Shown here: piece after piece, positions 1 to 8,146 of the stretch
Numbering within the stretch: the stretch's first letter is position 1
Layout: every line of letters starts with the position of its first letter
Assembly: GCF_004217615.1 (NCBI RefSeq)
Contig: NZ_SHLD01000001.1
Coordinates: 5,208,001 to 5,272,000 of the forward strand
Source: Micromonospora kangleipakensis
GTDB lineage: Bacteria; Actinomycetota; Actinomycetes; Mycobacteriales; Micromonosporaceae
Direction of reading: 5' to 3'
Length of the DNA stretch: 64,000 nucleotides
Notes under the pieces: model-generated
Databases searched by the model: none
The model's input: the letters and a program-made list of their open reading frames with translations, nothing else
What the model was told of the DNA's origin: nothing
Translations under genes and position numbers: made by a program

Positions 1-316
1 CGGCGAGCGCGGCGAGCGCGGTGCCGGTCCGGCCGACACCGCCCCGGCAGGCGATCTCCACCCGCTCCCCCGCGTACGCCCGCCGCCGTGCCTCGCGCAG
101 CGCGTCGAGCGCGTCGGCGCGGTCCAGCGGCAGCCAGAAGTCGGGCCAGCGGATCCGCCGGTGCGGCCAGGCGGGGTAAGGGCCGGGGGCGAGCAGCAGG
201 GCGAAGTCGGCCGGCGAGGCGGCGTCGGCGATCCGCCGCCCGCGCACCACGGCCCCGCCGGGCAGCGTCACCAGCCCGGCCCGGTCCACCCAGGAGTCCC
301 CTGCCATCGCCCCCAT
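1..316 (-). CDS. protein-tyrosine/dual-specificity phosphatase, partial (3' end off window)
   Basis: The reading frame starts at ATG 316 (a second in-frame ATG lies at 307) and runs off the left edge. It ends in the visible P-loop CRGGVGRTGT, the Cx5R(S/T) signature of cysteine-based protein phosphatases, in which the Cys attacks the phosphate and the Arg binds it. The start MGAMAGDSWVDRAG and about 100 residues before the P-loop fit small actinobacterial phosphatases of this type. The protein is predicted cytoplasmic, with no signal peptide. Substrate is unknown. The family call is firm from the P-loop; the C-terminus cannot be assessed. Confidence 0.75.
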   Translation of the reverse strand, partial: MGAMAGDSWVDRAGLVTLPGGAVVRGRRIADAASPADFALLLAPGPYPAWPHRRIRWPDFWLPLDRADALDALREARRRAYAGERVEIACRGGVGRTGTALAALA

Positions 317-404
317 TGTGCCGCCGCCGGGAATGCGGGACGCCCGCCGGACCACTGTCGGGCGGGCATCCCGCTCTGGTCCGGGCCCTGCCCGGTGCGA
401 TCGG

Positions 405-545
405 TCAGCGACCGCTCAGCCCGAAGCGCTCGCGGCGACGCCAGGCCAGGGTCAGCAGCATCAGCACGGCACCGGCGCCCACCAGCCCGCCACCGGACCC
501 GAGCTCGGGTGCGCTGTCGGGACCTGCTCCGGCGGCGCGGCACAC
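405..545 (-). CDS. possible 46-aa single-pass membrane peptide
   Basis: GTG at 545 is preceded by GAGG at a 7-nt spacing. The 46-residue product has a short polar N-terminus, a Gly-rich stretch, one hydrophobic segment (LVGAGAVLMLLTLAW) and a basic tail RRRERFGLSGR. This resembles the C-terminal membrane anchor of a larger cell-wall protein, so it could be a genuine small protein or a remnant. The rest of the 317-678 spacer is AT-richer than its surroundings and probably holds promoters. No family recognised. Confidence 0.3.
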   Translation of the reverse strand: MCRAAGAGPDSAPELGSGGGLVGAGAVLMLLTLAWRRRERFGLSGR

Positions 546-678
546 CGCTATGCCTCACGCCACTCTCCACTCCAAAAAGCGGACAGACGTGCCCATTGGT
601 CGTTTTCTAGCACTAACGACTAGGACTCAGTGGTGCTATTCGACCCTTTTACGCCTTCAAGCGTTTATGCGAGTTTCG

Positions 679-1914
679 CTAGGAGCGACCGCCGGCCGGC
701 GCTGTGCCGGCTGCCACCTCGTGGAGCATCTGCTCGATCCGGTCGACCCCGGCCCGCAGCGACATCTCCCGCAGGTAGGCCTCACGTCCCCGGCGGCCCA
801 TGTCGGCGCGGGCCGGCGGCGGGATGGCGGAGGCCAGCCAGAACCGGTCGGCCAGCGCGGCCCAGTCCTCCGGCGGGCAGGAGAGCCCTGCCCGGGCCCG
901 CTCCACCAGCTCGACGGTGTCGCCGCCGGCCGAGGCGACCACGGGCGAGGCGCAGGAGAGGGCCGCCTGCAGCTTCCCGGGCACCATGCCGCGCAGCTCC
1001 GGCAGGTCCCGCAGCATCACCAGCTGGTAGTCCGCCGCCGCGTACAGCTCCGGCATGTCGACCGGTGAGCGCCGCTCCACGAAGCGGACGTTCTCCGCCC
1101 GGAGCTCGGCGGCGAGCCCCCGCACCCGCCGCTCCTCCGCGCCCGAGCCGACCAGGACCAGGTCCATCCGATCGTCCAGCGCCGCCGCCGCGCGCACCGC
1201 GGTCTCCAGACCCTGCCGTACGCCGATCGTGCCGGCGTGCATCACCACGCACCGGCCGTCCCGGCGGACCAGCCGGCGGGCGGCCCGGCTCGGCTCGGTC
1301 GGGTGGAAGATCCGTTCGTCGGTCCAGTTGAGCACGTTCCGCACCCGGGCCGGGTCGGCGCCGCCGTCGGAGACCAGGTCGCGCATGGACGGTGCGCTGA
1401 CCGCGATGCCGTCGGCCTCCGAGTAGAGCCGACGCAGGGTGGCACCGACCCGCCCCGACCAGCGTCGGGTGTCGGCGCCGCGGGACGGGTCCTCCTCGGG
1501 CCAGACGTCCTGCACGTGCAGCACGGTCGGCACCCGGCCGAGCAGCCGGAGCAGGCCGGCGGCGGCGAAGGTGACCGCCGGAAGCTGGAAGACGTACAGG
1601 GCGTCGACGTCGCCGAGGTAGCGCCGGCCGGTGAGCGCCACGCTGCCGGCGAAGGACAGCCAGCTGGCCATCCGCGCCCGCGTGGACCCGTCGCCCCCGG
1701 CGTACCGGGGCACCCGGCGGACCGTCAGCCGCTCGCTGCGCGTCTGGTGCCGCCAGCGCTGCCGCCAGCCCGGATAGACATGCCCGCCGGGGTAGTCCGG
1801 GAAGCCGGTCAGGACGCGGACCTCGTGCCCGCGGGCGGCCAGCTCCTCCGCCAGGCTGCCGGGGATGAACGCCGGCTCCGGCGGGAAGTGGTACGAGAGG
1901 ATGCCGATCTTCAT
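679..1914 (-). CDS. GT4-family glycosyltransferase (WbuB-like)
   Basis: This 411-aa protein has a GT-B fold. The start MKIGILSYHFPPEPAFIP is typical of GT4 enzymes that begin with the first Rossmann strand, so ATG 1914 was chosen over an in-frame start 58 codons upstream. The N-terminal acceptor domain is followed by a donor-binding domain with the loop PGKLQAALSCASPVVA at about residues 312-327. It would transfer a nucleotide-activated sugar to a growing glycan at the cytoplasmic membrane. The Wzc-like kinase and Wzb-like phosphatase next door point to extracellular polysaccharide synthesis. Sugar specificity cannot be read. Confidence 0.85.
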   Translation of the reverse strand: MKIGILSYHFPPEPAFIPGSLAEELAARGHEVRVLTGFPDYPGGHVYPGWRQRWRHQTRSERLTVRRVPRYAGGDGSTRARMASWLSFAGSVALTGRRYLGDVDALYVFQLPAVTFAAAGLLRLLGRVPTVLHVQDVWPEEDPSRGADTRRWSGRVGATLRRLYSEADGIAVSAPSMRDLVSDGGADPARVRNVLNWTDERIFHPTEPSRAARRLVRRDGRCVVMHAGTIGVRQGLETAVRAAAALDDRMDLVLVGSGAEERRVRGLAAELRAENVRFVERRSPVDMPELYAAADYQLVMLRDLPELRGMVPGKLQAALSCASPVVASAGGDTVELVERARAGLSCPPEDWAALADRFWLASAIPPPARADMGRRGREAYLREMSLRAGVDRIEQMLHEVAAGTAPAGGRS

Positions 1915-2058
1915 GCGTCGACCCCCGGCGCGGCGGCCCGGCGGCGGGCCGCCGGCACCCCGTACGATGCCGACAACCCCTCTGCGTCCGGCCGCAACCG
2001 CCGGAGCACCGCCGTCGCGGCGATCCGTCCCGCGACCGTGCCGACGAGAGGGGTGCAG

Positions 2059-2613
2059 ATGGTCGACGGGGTGCTCTTCGTCTGCCACGCCAACATGTGC
2101 CGGTCACCGATGGCGGAGTACATCGCGCGGCGACTGCTCGCCGCGCACCCGGTCACGGTGGCCAGCGCGGGGACCGACGCCGTCGACGGGGCGCCCATGC
2201 ACCCGTACGCGATCGACGTCGCGGCCGGGGCCGGCGCCGACCCCACCGGTTTCCGCACCCGGAAGCTGCGCCCGGAACACCTGACGAGGGCAACGGTGGT
2301 GCTGACCGCGACCCGGCGCCAGCGCTCGCTCTGCACGGCGCTGGCCCCGGGGGTGCTGCACCGGACCTTCACCCTCCGCCAGTTCGCCCGGCTGGCCGCC
2401 GCGGCGGAACCGCCGAAGGACCCGGCCGGCCGACCGCTGCGGGCGGCGGTCGAGGCGGCGGCCCGCGCCCGGGGGCGGCTGCAACCCGCCGCCCCCGACG
2501 CGGACGATCTGCGTGACCCGATCGGTGGTACGCCGGCGGACTTCCGACGCTGCGCCGAGGAGATCGAACAGTCGATCACACCCATGCTGGCGCTCATCGG
2601 GACAGCCGGGTGA
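2059..2613 (+). CDS. low-molecular-weight protein-tyrosine phosphatase (Wzb-like)
   Basis: A 184-aa protein starting MVDGVLFVCHANMCRSPMAEY. The P-loop C9-x5-R15-S16 and a DP pair near residue 153 (DLRDPIGG, general acid) are the catalytic signatures of LMW-PTPs. The start at ATG 2059 sits behind a GAGAGGGG ribosome site. It is somewhat longer than the usual ~150 aa. In exopolysaccharide loci such enzymes dephosphorylate the Tyr cluster of BY-kinases, and a BY-kinase is encoded convergently with a 20-bp overlap of the 3' ends. The pairing is inference from context. Confidence 0.88.
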   Translation: MVDGVLFVCHANMCRSPMAEYIARRLLAAHPVTVASAGTDAVDGAPMHPYAIDVAAGAGADPTGFRTRKLRPEHLTRATVVLTATRRQRSLCTALAPGVLHRTFTLRQFARLAAAAEPPKDPAGRPLRAAVEAAARARGRLQPAAPDADDLRDPIGGTPADFRRCAEEIEQSITPMLALIGTAG

Positions 2614-4048
2614 GTTCCTGAGTCGGATCGCTGACCCGGTCCGTCTCGGCACGCTCGCCGGCGGACGCCCGGTCGGCGGGCACGGACGGCGCGGGCGGAA
2701 CGGCCACCCGGTACGCCTCGTACTGGTAGGCGTCCGCCTTCGGCAGCTTCGCCATGTTCAGCACGCAGCCGAGCAGCCGGACCGAGACCGAGTGCAGCGA
2801 CGCGGCGGCGGCGGCCACCTGGCTGCGCGAAGTCCGGCCCTGCTGGGTGATGAGCAGCGCGCCGTCGGCCTGCACCGCCACCACCACCCCGTCGGTCACG
2901 GCCAGCAGCGGTGCGGTGTCGATGATCACGATGTCCGCTGACTCCCGCAGGGCGAGCAGCAGATCCGCCATCGCCTTGGAACCGAGCAGTTCGCTCGGGT
3001 TGGGCGGTGCGGACCCGCTGGGGAGCACCAGCAGGGACTTGTCGCCCCAGCGCTGGACGACGTCGCCCACCTGGACGTCGCCGACGAGGACGTCGGTGAG
3101 GCCGACGCCGCCGTCGAGGCCGAGAAAGTCGGCCACCTTGGACCGACGCAGGTCGGCGTCGACGAGCAGCACCCGCCAGCCCGCCTCGGCCAGCGCGATG
3201 GCCGTGTTGCATGCCATGGTGGTCTTGCCCTCGCCCTGGAGAGCGCTGGTCACCGCGATGACCCGGGCCGGCTCGTGCACGTCGACGAAGCGCAGGTTGG
3301 TGCGGAGCTTCCGGACGGCCTCCGCGCGCGCCGAGTTCGCCGCCTCGCCGACGATCAGCGGGGCGCTCCGGGCGCCGCTCTCGAACGGGACCACCCCCAG
3401 CAGCGGGCTGCCGGTCACCCGCTGGAGCGCGGCGGCGTCCCGCATCCGCACGTCGGCCAGCCCGCGCAGCAGGGCCAGCGCCATGCCGAGCAGCAGGCCG
3501 AGCACGCCGCCGATGACCAGGTTGCGTACCGGCTGCGGGGAGACCGGGTTGGAGCTCACCCGGGGTCCATTGACCACCTCCAGCTTCATCGGGGCGGAGC
3601 TGCCGCCCGGCGGCGTCTCCACCTTCTGGACCAGCTCCACGAACTTGGCAGACAGGGTTTCGATGATCTTCAGGGCGCGGGTCTGGTCGGTGTCGGTGAT
3701 CGTCGCCTTCAGCAGCACCGTGCCCGCCTCGGTGGAGGTCCTGACCCGCCGTTGCACCTGGTCGGCGGTGAGCCCGACCTGGTTCTCAGCCACCACGCTC
3801 TGCGCCAGCCGGTCGCTGGTGAGCAGGTCGGCGTACGACTTGACGCGCTGCTGGAGGAAGAGCCCGCCCTGGTAGGCGTCGGTGACGCCCTGGCTGGGCG
3901 TGGTGACGAAGAAGGTCACCGAGGCCATGTACCGGGGTGGGGTCCGGACCGTCACGAGGGCGGCCGTACCCAGCGCCACCATCAGGGTGATCAGAACGAT
4001 CCACCAGTGGCGTCGGATCAGGCGCAGGTAGCTGCGAACTTCCATCAC
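2594..4048 (-). CDS. polysaccharide co-polymerase / BY-kinase (Wzc-like tyrosine autokinase)
   Basis: A 484-aa membrane protein. The N-terminal Wzz domain is bracketed by membrane segments at about residues 15-35 and 175-195. The cytoplasmic kinase follows, with Walker A GEGKTT (about 272-277) and Walker A' VLLVDADLRR (about 293-302). The C-terminal tail has a small Tyr group (AYQYEAY), fewer than in classic Wzc. Such proteins set polysaccharide chain length and are regulated by autophosphorylation and a cognate LMW-PTP (encoded at 2059-2613). ATG at 4048 and 4045 are equally possible. Confidence 0.88.
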   Translation of the reverse strand: MMEVRSYLRLIRRHWWIVLITLMVALGTAALVTVRTPPRYMASVTFFVTTPSQGVTDAYQGGLFLQQRVKSYADLLTSDRLAQSVVAENQVGLTADQVQRRVRTSTEAGTVLLKATITDTDQTRALKIIETLSAKFVELVQKVETPPGGSSAPMKLEVVNGPRVSSNPVSPQPVRNLVIGGVLGLLLGMALALLRGLADVRMRDAAALQRVTGSPLLGVVPFESGARSAPLIVGEAANSARAEAVRKLRTNLRFVDVHEPARVIAVTSALQGEGKTTMACNTAIALAEAGWRVLLVDADLRRSKVADFLGLDGGVGLTDVLVGDVQVGDVVQRWGDKSLLVLPSGSAPPNPSELLGSKAMADLLLALRESADIVIIDTAPLLAVTDGVVVAVQADGALLITQQGRTSRSQVAAAAASLHSVSVRLLGCVLNMAKLPKADAYQYEAYRVAVPPAPSVPADRASAGERAETDRVSDPTQELTRLSR

Positions 4049-4233
4049 AACTCCCCTCGCGTCGAGCCAGCTATCCGGAAAAACTGCACGAAGACCCCCC
4101 TAAGACGCCCAGTACGCGTGCCAGTATCTAAAGCACTCATCCTTCTTAGCGGACGACTCAACGAATGTAGACGATCAGACCGGCACACAAGTACCAAATC
4201 CTCCCATTCTCGGACCAGACGCGGGGGCAGACC

Positions 4234-6026
4234 ATGGATCGCGAAGCCACCACCGCCGATGCAGTCGCAGCACTCCGCGCCGGGGCCACCCACCGCGCGG
4301 CCACCCCGTGTCTGCTAACGCTGGACACCGTCGCCTGGTGCGCCGGTTTTCTGGGTGCCGCCTGGACCCGCTTCGAATTCGGCCCGACCCCGAGTCCAGT
4401 CCGTCCGGCACCGTGGTCCGCTCCCGGCTCCGCTGGCGCCACCCGATCGGCAGCGCCGGTGAGGCCCGCGACCCGGCCGGCACCAGCGCGCTCGCCGCCC
4501 TGGTCACGCTGACCGGGCTGCTGCCGGTCACCGACCGGCCGGTACCGGCCAGCACGCCGCTGGTGGGCACCGCCGTCGCCCTGCTCCTGATGGGCGCGGC
4601 CCGGGCCGTCTGGCGCGCCCACCGGGAACGCCGCCAGCGCCCGGTCCGCGGCGCGGAGCGGTGCCTGGTCTACGGGTGGACGAGGCCAGCGAGCGGCTCG
4701 TCCGGGTGCTCCTCGGCGACCCGCGCAGCCGGTACGTCCCGGCCGGGCTGCTCACGAGCACCCCGGCCGCCGCCGGCAGCGCCTGGCGGGGCTACGCGTA
4801 CTGGGCGGCCGGGAGCAGATCGGCGAGGCCGTACGGCGGACCCGGGCGCGTACGGTGATCTTCTCGATGAGCGGCTCGGACGCCGAGCTGATGCGCGACG
4901 TGCGCAGCCGCACCCGCCAGGCCGGCGCCGCCTTCAAGGTGCCTCCCGCGGTACGCGAGCTGCTGGACCGGGCCAGTGGCGATGACCGACGTGCTGGACA
5001 TGCAGATCACCGACCTGCTCGGCCGGGCGCAGCGGGTGGCCGACCTGGCCGTGGAACGCAACGGCCTGGCCGGTCGCCGGGTCCTCGTCACCGGGGCCGG
5101 TGGCTCCATCGGGTCGGAGCTGTGCCGGCAGGTCGCCCGCTGCGAGCCCGGCGAGCTGATGATGCTGGACCGCGACGAGTCGGCGCTGCACGCCCTGCAG
5201 ATGTCGCTGCACGGCCGGGCGCTGCTGGACGGGCCGGAGCTGATCCTGGCCGACATCCGGGACGCGGAGGCATCGCCCGGGTCATCGCCGACCGGCAGCC
5301 GGACATCGCCTTCCACGCCGCCACCCTGAAGCACCTGACGATGCTCCAGCGGCGCGGCGAGGCGATCAAGACCAACGTCCGGGGCACCCTGAACGTCCTG
5401 AGGCGTGCCGGGACGTCGCCGAGTTCGTCAACATCTCCACCGACAAGGCGGCGAACCCGATCAGCGTGCTCGGCTACTGCAAGCGGCTCACCGCCCACTA
5501 CGCCGAGCAGCTCGGCGCGGCGTACCTCAGCGTCCGGTTCGGCAACGTGCTCGGCAGCCGGGGCTCGGTGCTGACCGCGTTCCAGGCGCAGATCGAGGCC
5601 GGGGGGCCGATCACGGTCGCCCACCCGGACGTCACCCGGTACTTCATGACCGTGCAGGAGGCGGTGCACCTGGTCCTCCAGGCGGCCACCATCGGCCGGG
5701 GCGGGGAGGCGCTGGTCCTCGACATGGGCGAGCCGGTCCGCATCGCCGACGTGGCCCGCCGGCTCGCCGCCGAGGCGTCCGTCCCCGCCGAGATCGTCTT
5801 CACCGGGCTGCGGGCGGGCGAGAAGCTGCACGAGCACCTGTTCGGCGCCGACGGGACGGACAGCCGGCCGCTGCACCCGCTCATCTCGCATGTCCGGGTG
5901 CCGTCGCTCGCCCCCGACGAGGTGCGCGGGCTGGACCCGTACGCCGACCCGGACGAGCTGATCAAGCGGTTGGCGGTGCTCTGCACGGAGACCGGGGCGG
6001 CACTGAGCGTGCCCGGCCCGCGCTGA
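4234..6026 (+). pseudogene. CapD/WbpM-type nucleotide-sugar 4,6-dehydratase, multiply frameshifted
   Basis: Reading across frames reconstructs one protein of about 600 aa. It has an N-terminal membrane region (LLTLDTVAWCAGFLGAAW), a nucleotide-binding domain (ERLVRVLLGDPRSRYVPAG; RTVIFSMSGSDAELMRD), then the NAD-binding motif VTGAGGSIGSE and the catalytic region ISTDKAANPISVLGY. The frame changes at about 4385, 4673, 4780, 4972, 5268 and 5400. Most changes equal one-base deletions. Small in-frame losses are also likely (QRRGEAIK where relatives have QRHPGEAIK). From 5400 to the stop at 6026 the frame is intact. No single frame covers more than a third of the gene, so it should be non-functional. 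Confidence 0.88.
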
Positions 6027-6033
6027 CCGGCCC

Positions 6034-6073
6034 ACGCGGTGGGGCGGCCCGTCCGCTCGGCGTCCCACCGCGT
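6034..6073. terminator. inverted repeat between convergent genes
   Basis: A perfect 10-bp inverted repeat (ACGCGGTGGG / CCCACCGCGT) with a 20-nt loop lies between the broken capD-like gene and the convergent small gene at 6106. No T-tract, so it is only a candidate bidirectional terminator. Confidence 0.45.
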
Positions 6074-6105
6074 CCGGTCCGCGCCGCGCCTCCGAGCGTC
6101 GCGGC

Positions 6106-6309
6106 TCAGCGCCGGCGCTCAGCCGCCCGCTCCTCCTCGGTCTCCTCGGTCTCCTCCAGCGCGTCGGCGAACGGCTCCGTGAAGTCGTCGGCCGGCACCG
6201 CGATCTCCTCGATCCGGTCCTGCTCGTCGGGGCGCGCGCCGGCCGGCGGCTCGGGGGCGGTGGCGTCACCGGCGAAGCCGTACTCGTTGGGCTCGTCGTG
6301 CCTGCTCAT
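6106..6309 (-). CDS. small acidic hypothetical protein (67 aa)
   Basis: Starts MSRHDEPNEYGFAGD at ATG 6309 behind a strong GGAGGA site at a 9-nt spacing, which decides the start against longer in-frame alternatives. The product is Asp/Glu-rich (EETEETEEERAAERRR at the end), has no hydrophobic segment and is probably soluble and disordered. No family recognised. It lies just downstream of the TnpB element on the opposite strand. Before that insertion it may have been translationally coupled to the membrane-protein gene now ending at 7754. Confidence 0.6.
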   Translation of the reverse strand: MSRHDEPNEYGFAGDATAPEPPAGARPDEQDRIEEIAVPADDFTEPFADALEETEETEEERAAERRR

Positions 6310-6356
6310 GCGCTTGTCCTCCGGTCTTCTCCGTGTTCGCCTCTCGCCGCCAACGC

Positions 6357-6376
6357 TAGTGCGGTGTCCATGAACG
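6357..6376. repeat. left terminal inverted repeat
   Basis: TAGTGCGGTGTCCA followed by TGAACG. It matches the reverse complement of the right end at 18 of 20 positions, with mismatches only at positions 15-16. Just outside lies CAACGC. Confidence 0.8.
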
Positions 6377-6433
6377 TTGGCCTGGATGGTGGGGGTTGGG
6401 AAATTGTCGTAGGCGTGGTGTTGGCTTCGGTCC

Positions 6434-7852
6434 GTGCCTCGCCGTCGAGATCCCGCCGCCCCGCGGGTCATGCATCGCACCGCACGCGTCGCGTTGCGGG
6501 TGACGCCCGGGCAGCGGCGCCGGTGCTTCGGGCTGCTGCGCTCCGCCGGTGACGTGTGGACGTGCGTGCTGGAGGTCAACGCGTGGCGGCGCCGCCGCCG
6601 GGACGTACCCCTGTCCGGCTATCAGGAGTTGTGCCGGGAGATGGCGGCGTCCGGGCCGGGCACGTTCGCGGAGCTGGACACCACGGGTGCCCGGTCGGTG
6701 TTGCGCCGGTTCTCCGATGCGTGGTTCGCGGCGGCGAAACGTCGCAAGGGCGGTGACCTGTCGGCGCGGTTCCCGCGTCGGCGGCGGGGGCTGGTGCCGG
6801 TGCGCTGGTATCACGGCACGTTCACCCTCGACGGACGCCGGGTGCGGATACCCACCGCCAAAGGTGGGGCGCCGTTGTGGGTGCGCCTGGCGCGGGAGGT
6901 GCCGTATCCGGCCGAACAAGTCCGGTCGATCACGCTGCTGTGTGAAGGTGGGCGCCTGTTCCTCGATGTCACCGCCGAGGTGCCGGTGGCGGTCTACCCG
7001 CCCGATGAACAACCGGACCCAGCCAGGGTCGCCGGGGTGGACCTGGGAATCATCCACCCCTACGCGGTGGCCGGCCCCGACGGCGAGGGGTTGCTGGTGT
7101 CCGGGCGGGCGATCCGCGCCGAGCACCGCATGCACCTGGCCGACACCAAGGCCCGCCGTCGCGCCGTTGCCCCCAGGGCGCCGAAACCTGGTCAGAAGGG
7201 ATCCCGGCGGTGGCGGCAGTACCGGCGCCGGGCACGGCTGGTGGAGGGCCGGCACCGGCGCAGGGTCCGTCAGGCCCAGCACGAAGCCGCCCACAGCGTC
7301 GTCTCGTGGGCGGTGCGGCAGCGGGTCGGTGTCCTGCACGTCGGCGACCCCCGCGGAGTGCTGGACCTGCCGGCGGGGCGGCGGCACAACCTGCGGCTAC
7401 GGCAGTGGCAGATCGGCCGGCTCCTCCAAGTCCTCACCGACAAGGCCACTCTCGCCGGTATCACCGTCCGACTGGTCGACGAACGCGGCACCTCCTCCAC
7501 CTGCCCCGCCTGCCGCAGGCGGGTACCCAAACCCCGCGGCAGGACCTTGTCCTGCCCGCACTGCGCATTCTCCGGCCACCGCGACCTCGTCGCGGCCGCC
7601 AGCATCGCCACCCGTATTCCGGGCGGCGGACCCACCACCCCGACAGCGGTCGTGCTGCCGCAGGTGGTCACGCACCGTCGAGCCGGCCGACACCTGCCCG
7701 GTGCCGGCCGGTCCCGACGTGACCCCCGCCGCCCACCCGGGCCGGCGCGAGGATCAGTTGGCCCGCGGAGGCCCGCCCCACCACCCGGTGGGGAGTCGCT
7801 CGCCCCCAAGGCGAGGATCCACAACGTCCACCGGAAACCCGGTGCGCGTTAG
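6434..7852 (+). CDS. tnpB: TnpB-family RNA-guided nuclease homolog (OrfB/Zn-ribbon type)
   Basis: A 472-aa protein (GTG 6434; an internal ATG at 6470 is an alternative start). RuvC-I is visible as VAGVDLGIIHPYAV. The RuvC-II position reads VLHVGDPRGV, with Asp where IS607/IS605 TnpB proteins have Glu in VEDL. RuvC-III is GHRDLVAAASIA. A Zn-ribbon CPAC...CPHC lies between II and III. The basic N-terminal half and Arg-rich linkers fit omega-RNA and DNA binding. TnpB proteins cleave DNA next to a transposon-adjacent motif using an RNA from the element's right end. No partner transposase lies alongside. Confidence 0.85.
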   Translation: MPRRRDPAAPRVMHRTARVALRVTPGQRRRCFGLLRSAGDVWTCVLEVNAWRRRRRDVPLSGYQELCREMAASGPGTFAELDTTGARSVLRRFSDAWFAAAKRRKGGDLSARFPRRRRGLVPVRWYHGTFTLDGRRVRIPTAKGGAPLWVRLAREVPYPAEQVRSITLLCEGGRLFLDVTAEVPVAVYPPDEQPDPARVAGVDLGIIHPYAVAGPDGEGLLVSGRAIRAEHRMHLADTKARRRAVAPRAPKPGQKGSRRWRQYRRRARLVEGRHRRRVRQAQHEAAHSVVSWAVRQRVGVLHVGDPRGVLDLPAGRRHNLRLRQWQIGRLLQVLTDKATLAGITVRLVDERGTSSTCPACRRRVPKPRGRTLSCPHCAFSGHRDLVAAASIATRIPGGGPTTPTAVVLPQVVTHRRAGRHLPGAGRSRRDPRRPPGPARGSVGPRRPAPPPGGESLAPKARIHNVHRKPGAR

Positions 7853-8146
7853 TGGACACCGCACTAAGCGGTGATCGTCTCCGCCGCAGCGGGGCGGCGA
7901 TGTTGGGGCCGGGCCGGGCGGGCCGGCGGCCAGGGTCGCCCAGAGGAGCTGCCGCAGCGCCACCACGACCGCCGCCACCGCCAGCGCCGACCAGCCGCCG
8001 GCCATGGAGAGGCGCAGCAGTCCGGCGGCGACCAGCAGGTCCAGCAGGATCCGCAGCGCGGCCCGCCAGGAACCGGTGGTGACCAGGGCGGCGAAGGCGC
8101 CGAGGAAGGCCAGCCCGGTGGTCAGGTCCGGCAGCGCGCCGGTCAC
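7754..8146 (-). CDS. small membrane protein with C-terminus replaced by the TnpB element
   Basis: GTG 8146 overlaps the stop of the upstream DUF1622 gene (GTGA), so the two are translationally coupled. The first ~98 residues (VTGALPDLTTGLAFLGAFAALV...) contain three hydrophobic segments. At position 7866 the frame enters the TnpB element and reads ~32 foreign residues to a stop at 7754. Removing the element with one TA copy lets the frame run to a TGA overlapping the ATG of the small gene at 6309. Function unknown; the family often pairs with DUF1622. Confidence 0.55.
   Translation of the reverse strand: MTGALPDLTTGLAFLGAFAALVTTGSWRAALRILLDLLVAAGLLRLSMAGGWSALAVAAVVVALRQLLWATLAAGPPGPAPTSPPRCGGDDHRLVRCPLTRTGFPVDVVDPRLGGERLPTGWWGGPPRAN
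7847..7866. repeat. right terminal inverted repeat
   Basis: Inverted copy of the left terminal repeat, ending in GCACTA. The tnpB stop codon TAG (7850-7852) is inside it. Sequence just outside (AGCGGTGATCG...) would be the guide-equivalent region if an omega-RNA runs off this end. Confidence 0.8.

Larger units (their letters stand above)
6357..7866 (+). mobile_element. TnpB-only element with terminal inverted repeats and TA ends
   Basis: A 1510-bp segment starts and ends with the inverted 14-mer TAGTGCGGTGTCCA (6357-6370; reverse complement 7853-7866). The match extends to 18 of 20 bases. It carries one gene, a TnpB-family nuclease, whose stop codon lies inside the right repeat. Both ends carry TA, consistent with a TA target duplication. 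Canonical IS200/IS605 and IS607 elements do not have such repeats or a TA duplication. No DDE, Y1 or serine transposase is present, so the element looks non-autonomous or trans-mobilised. Confidence 0.7.
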
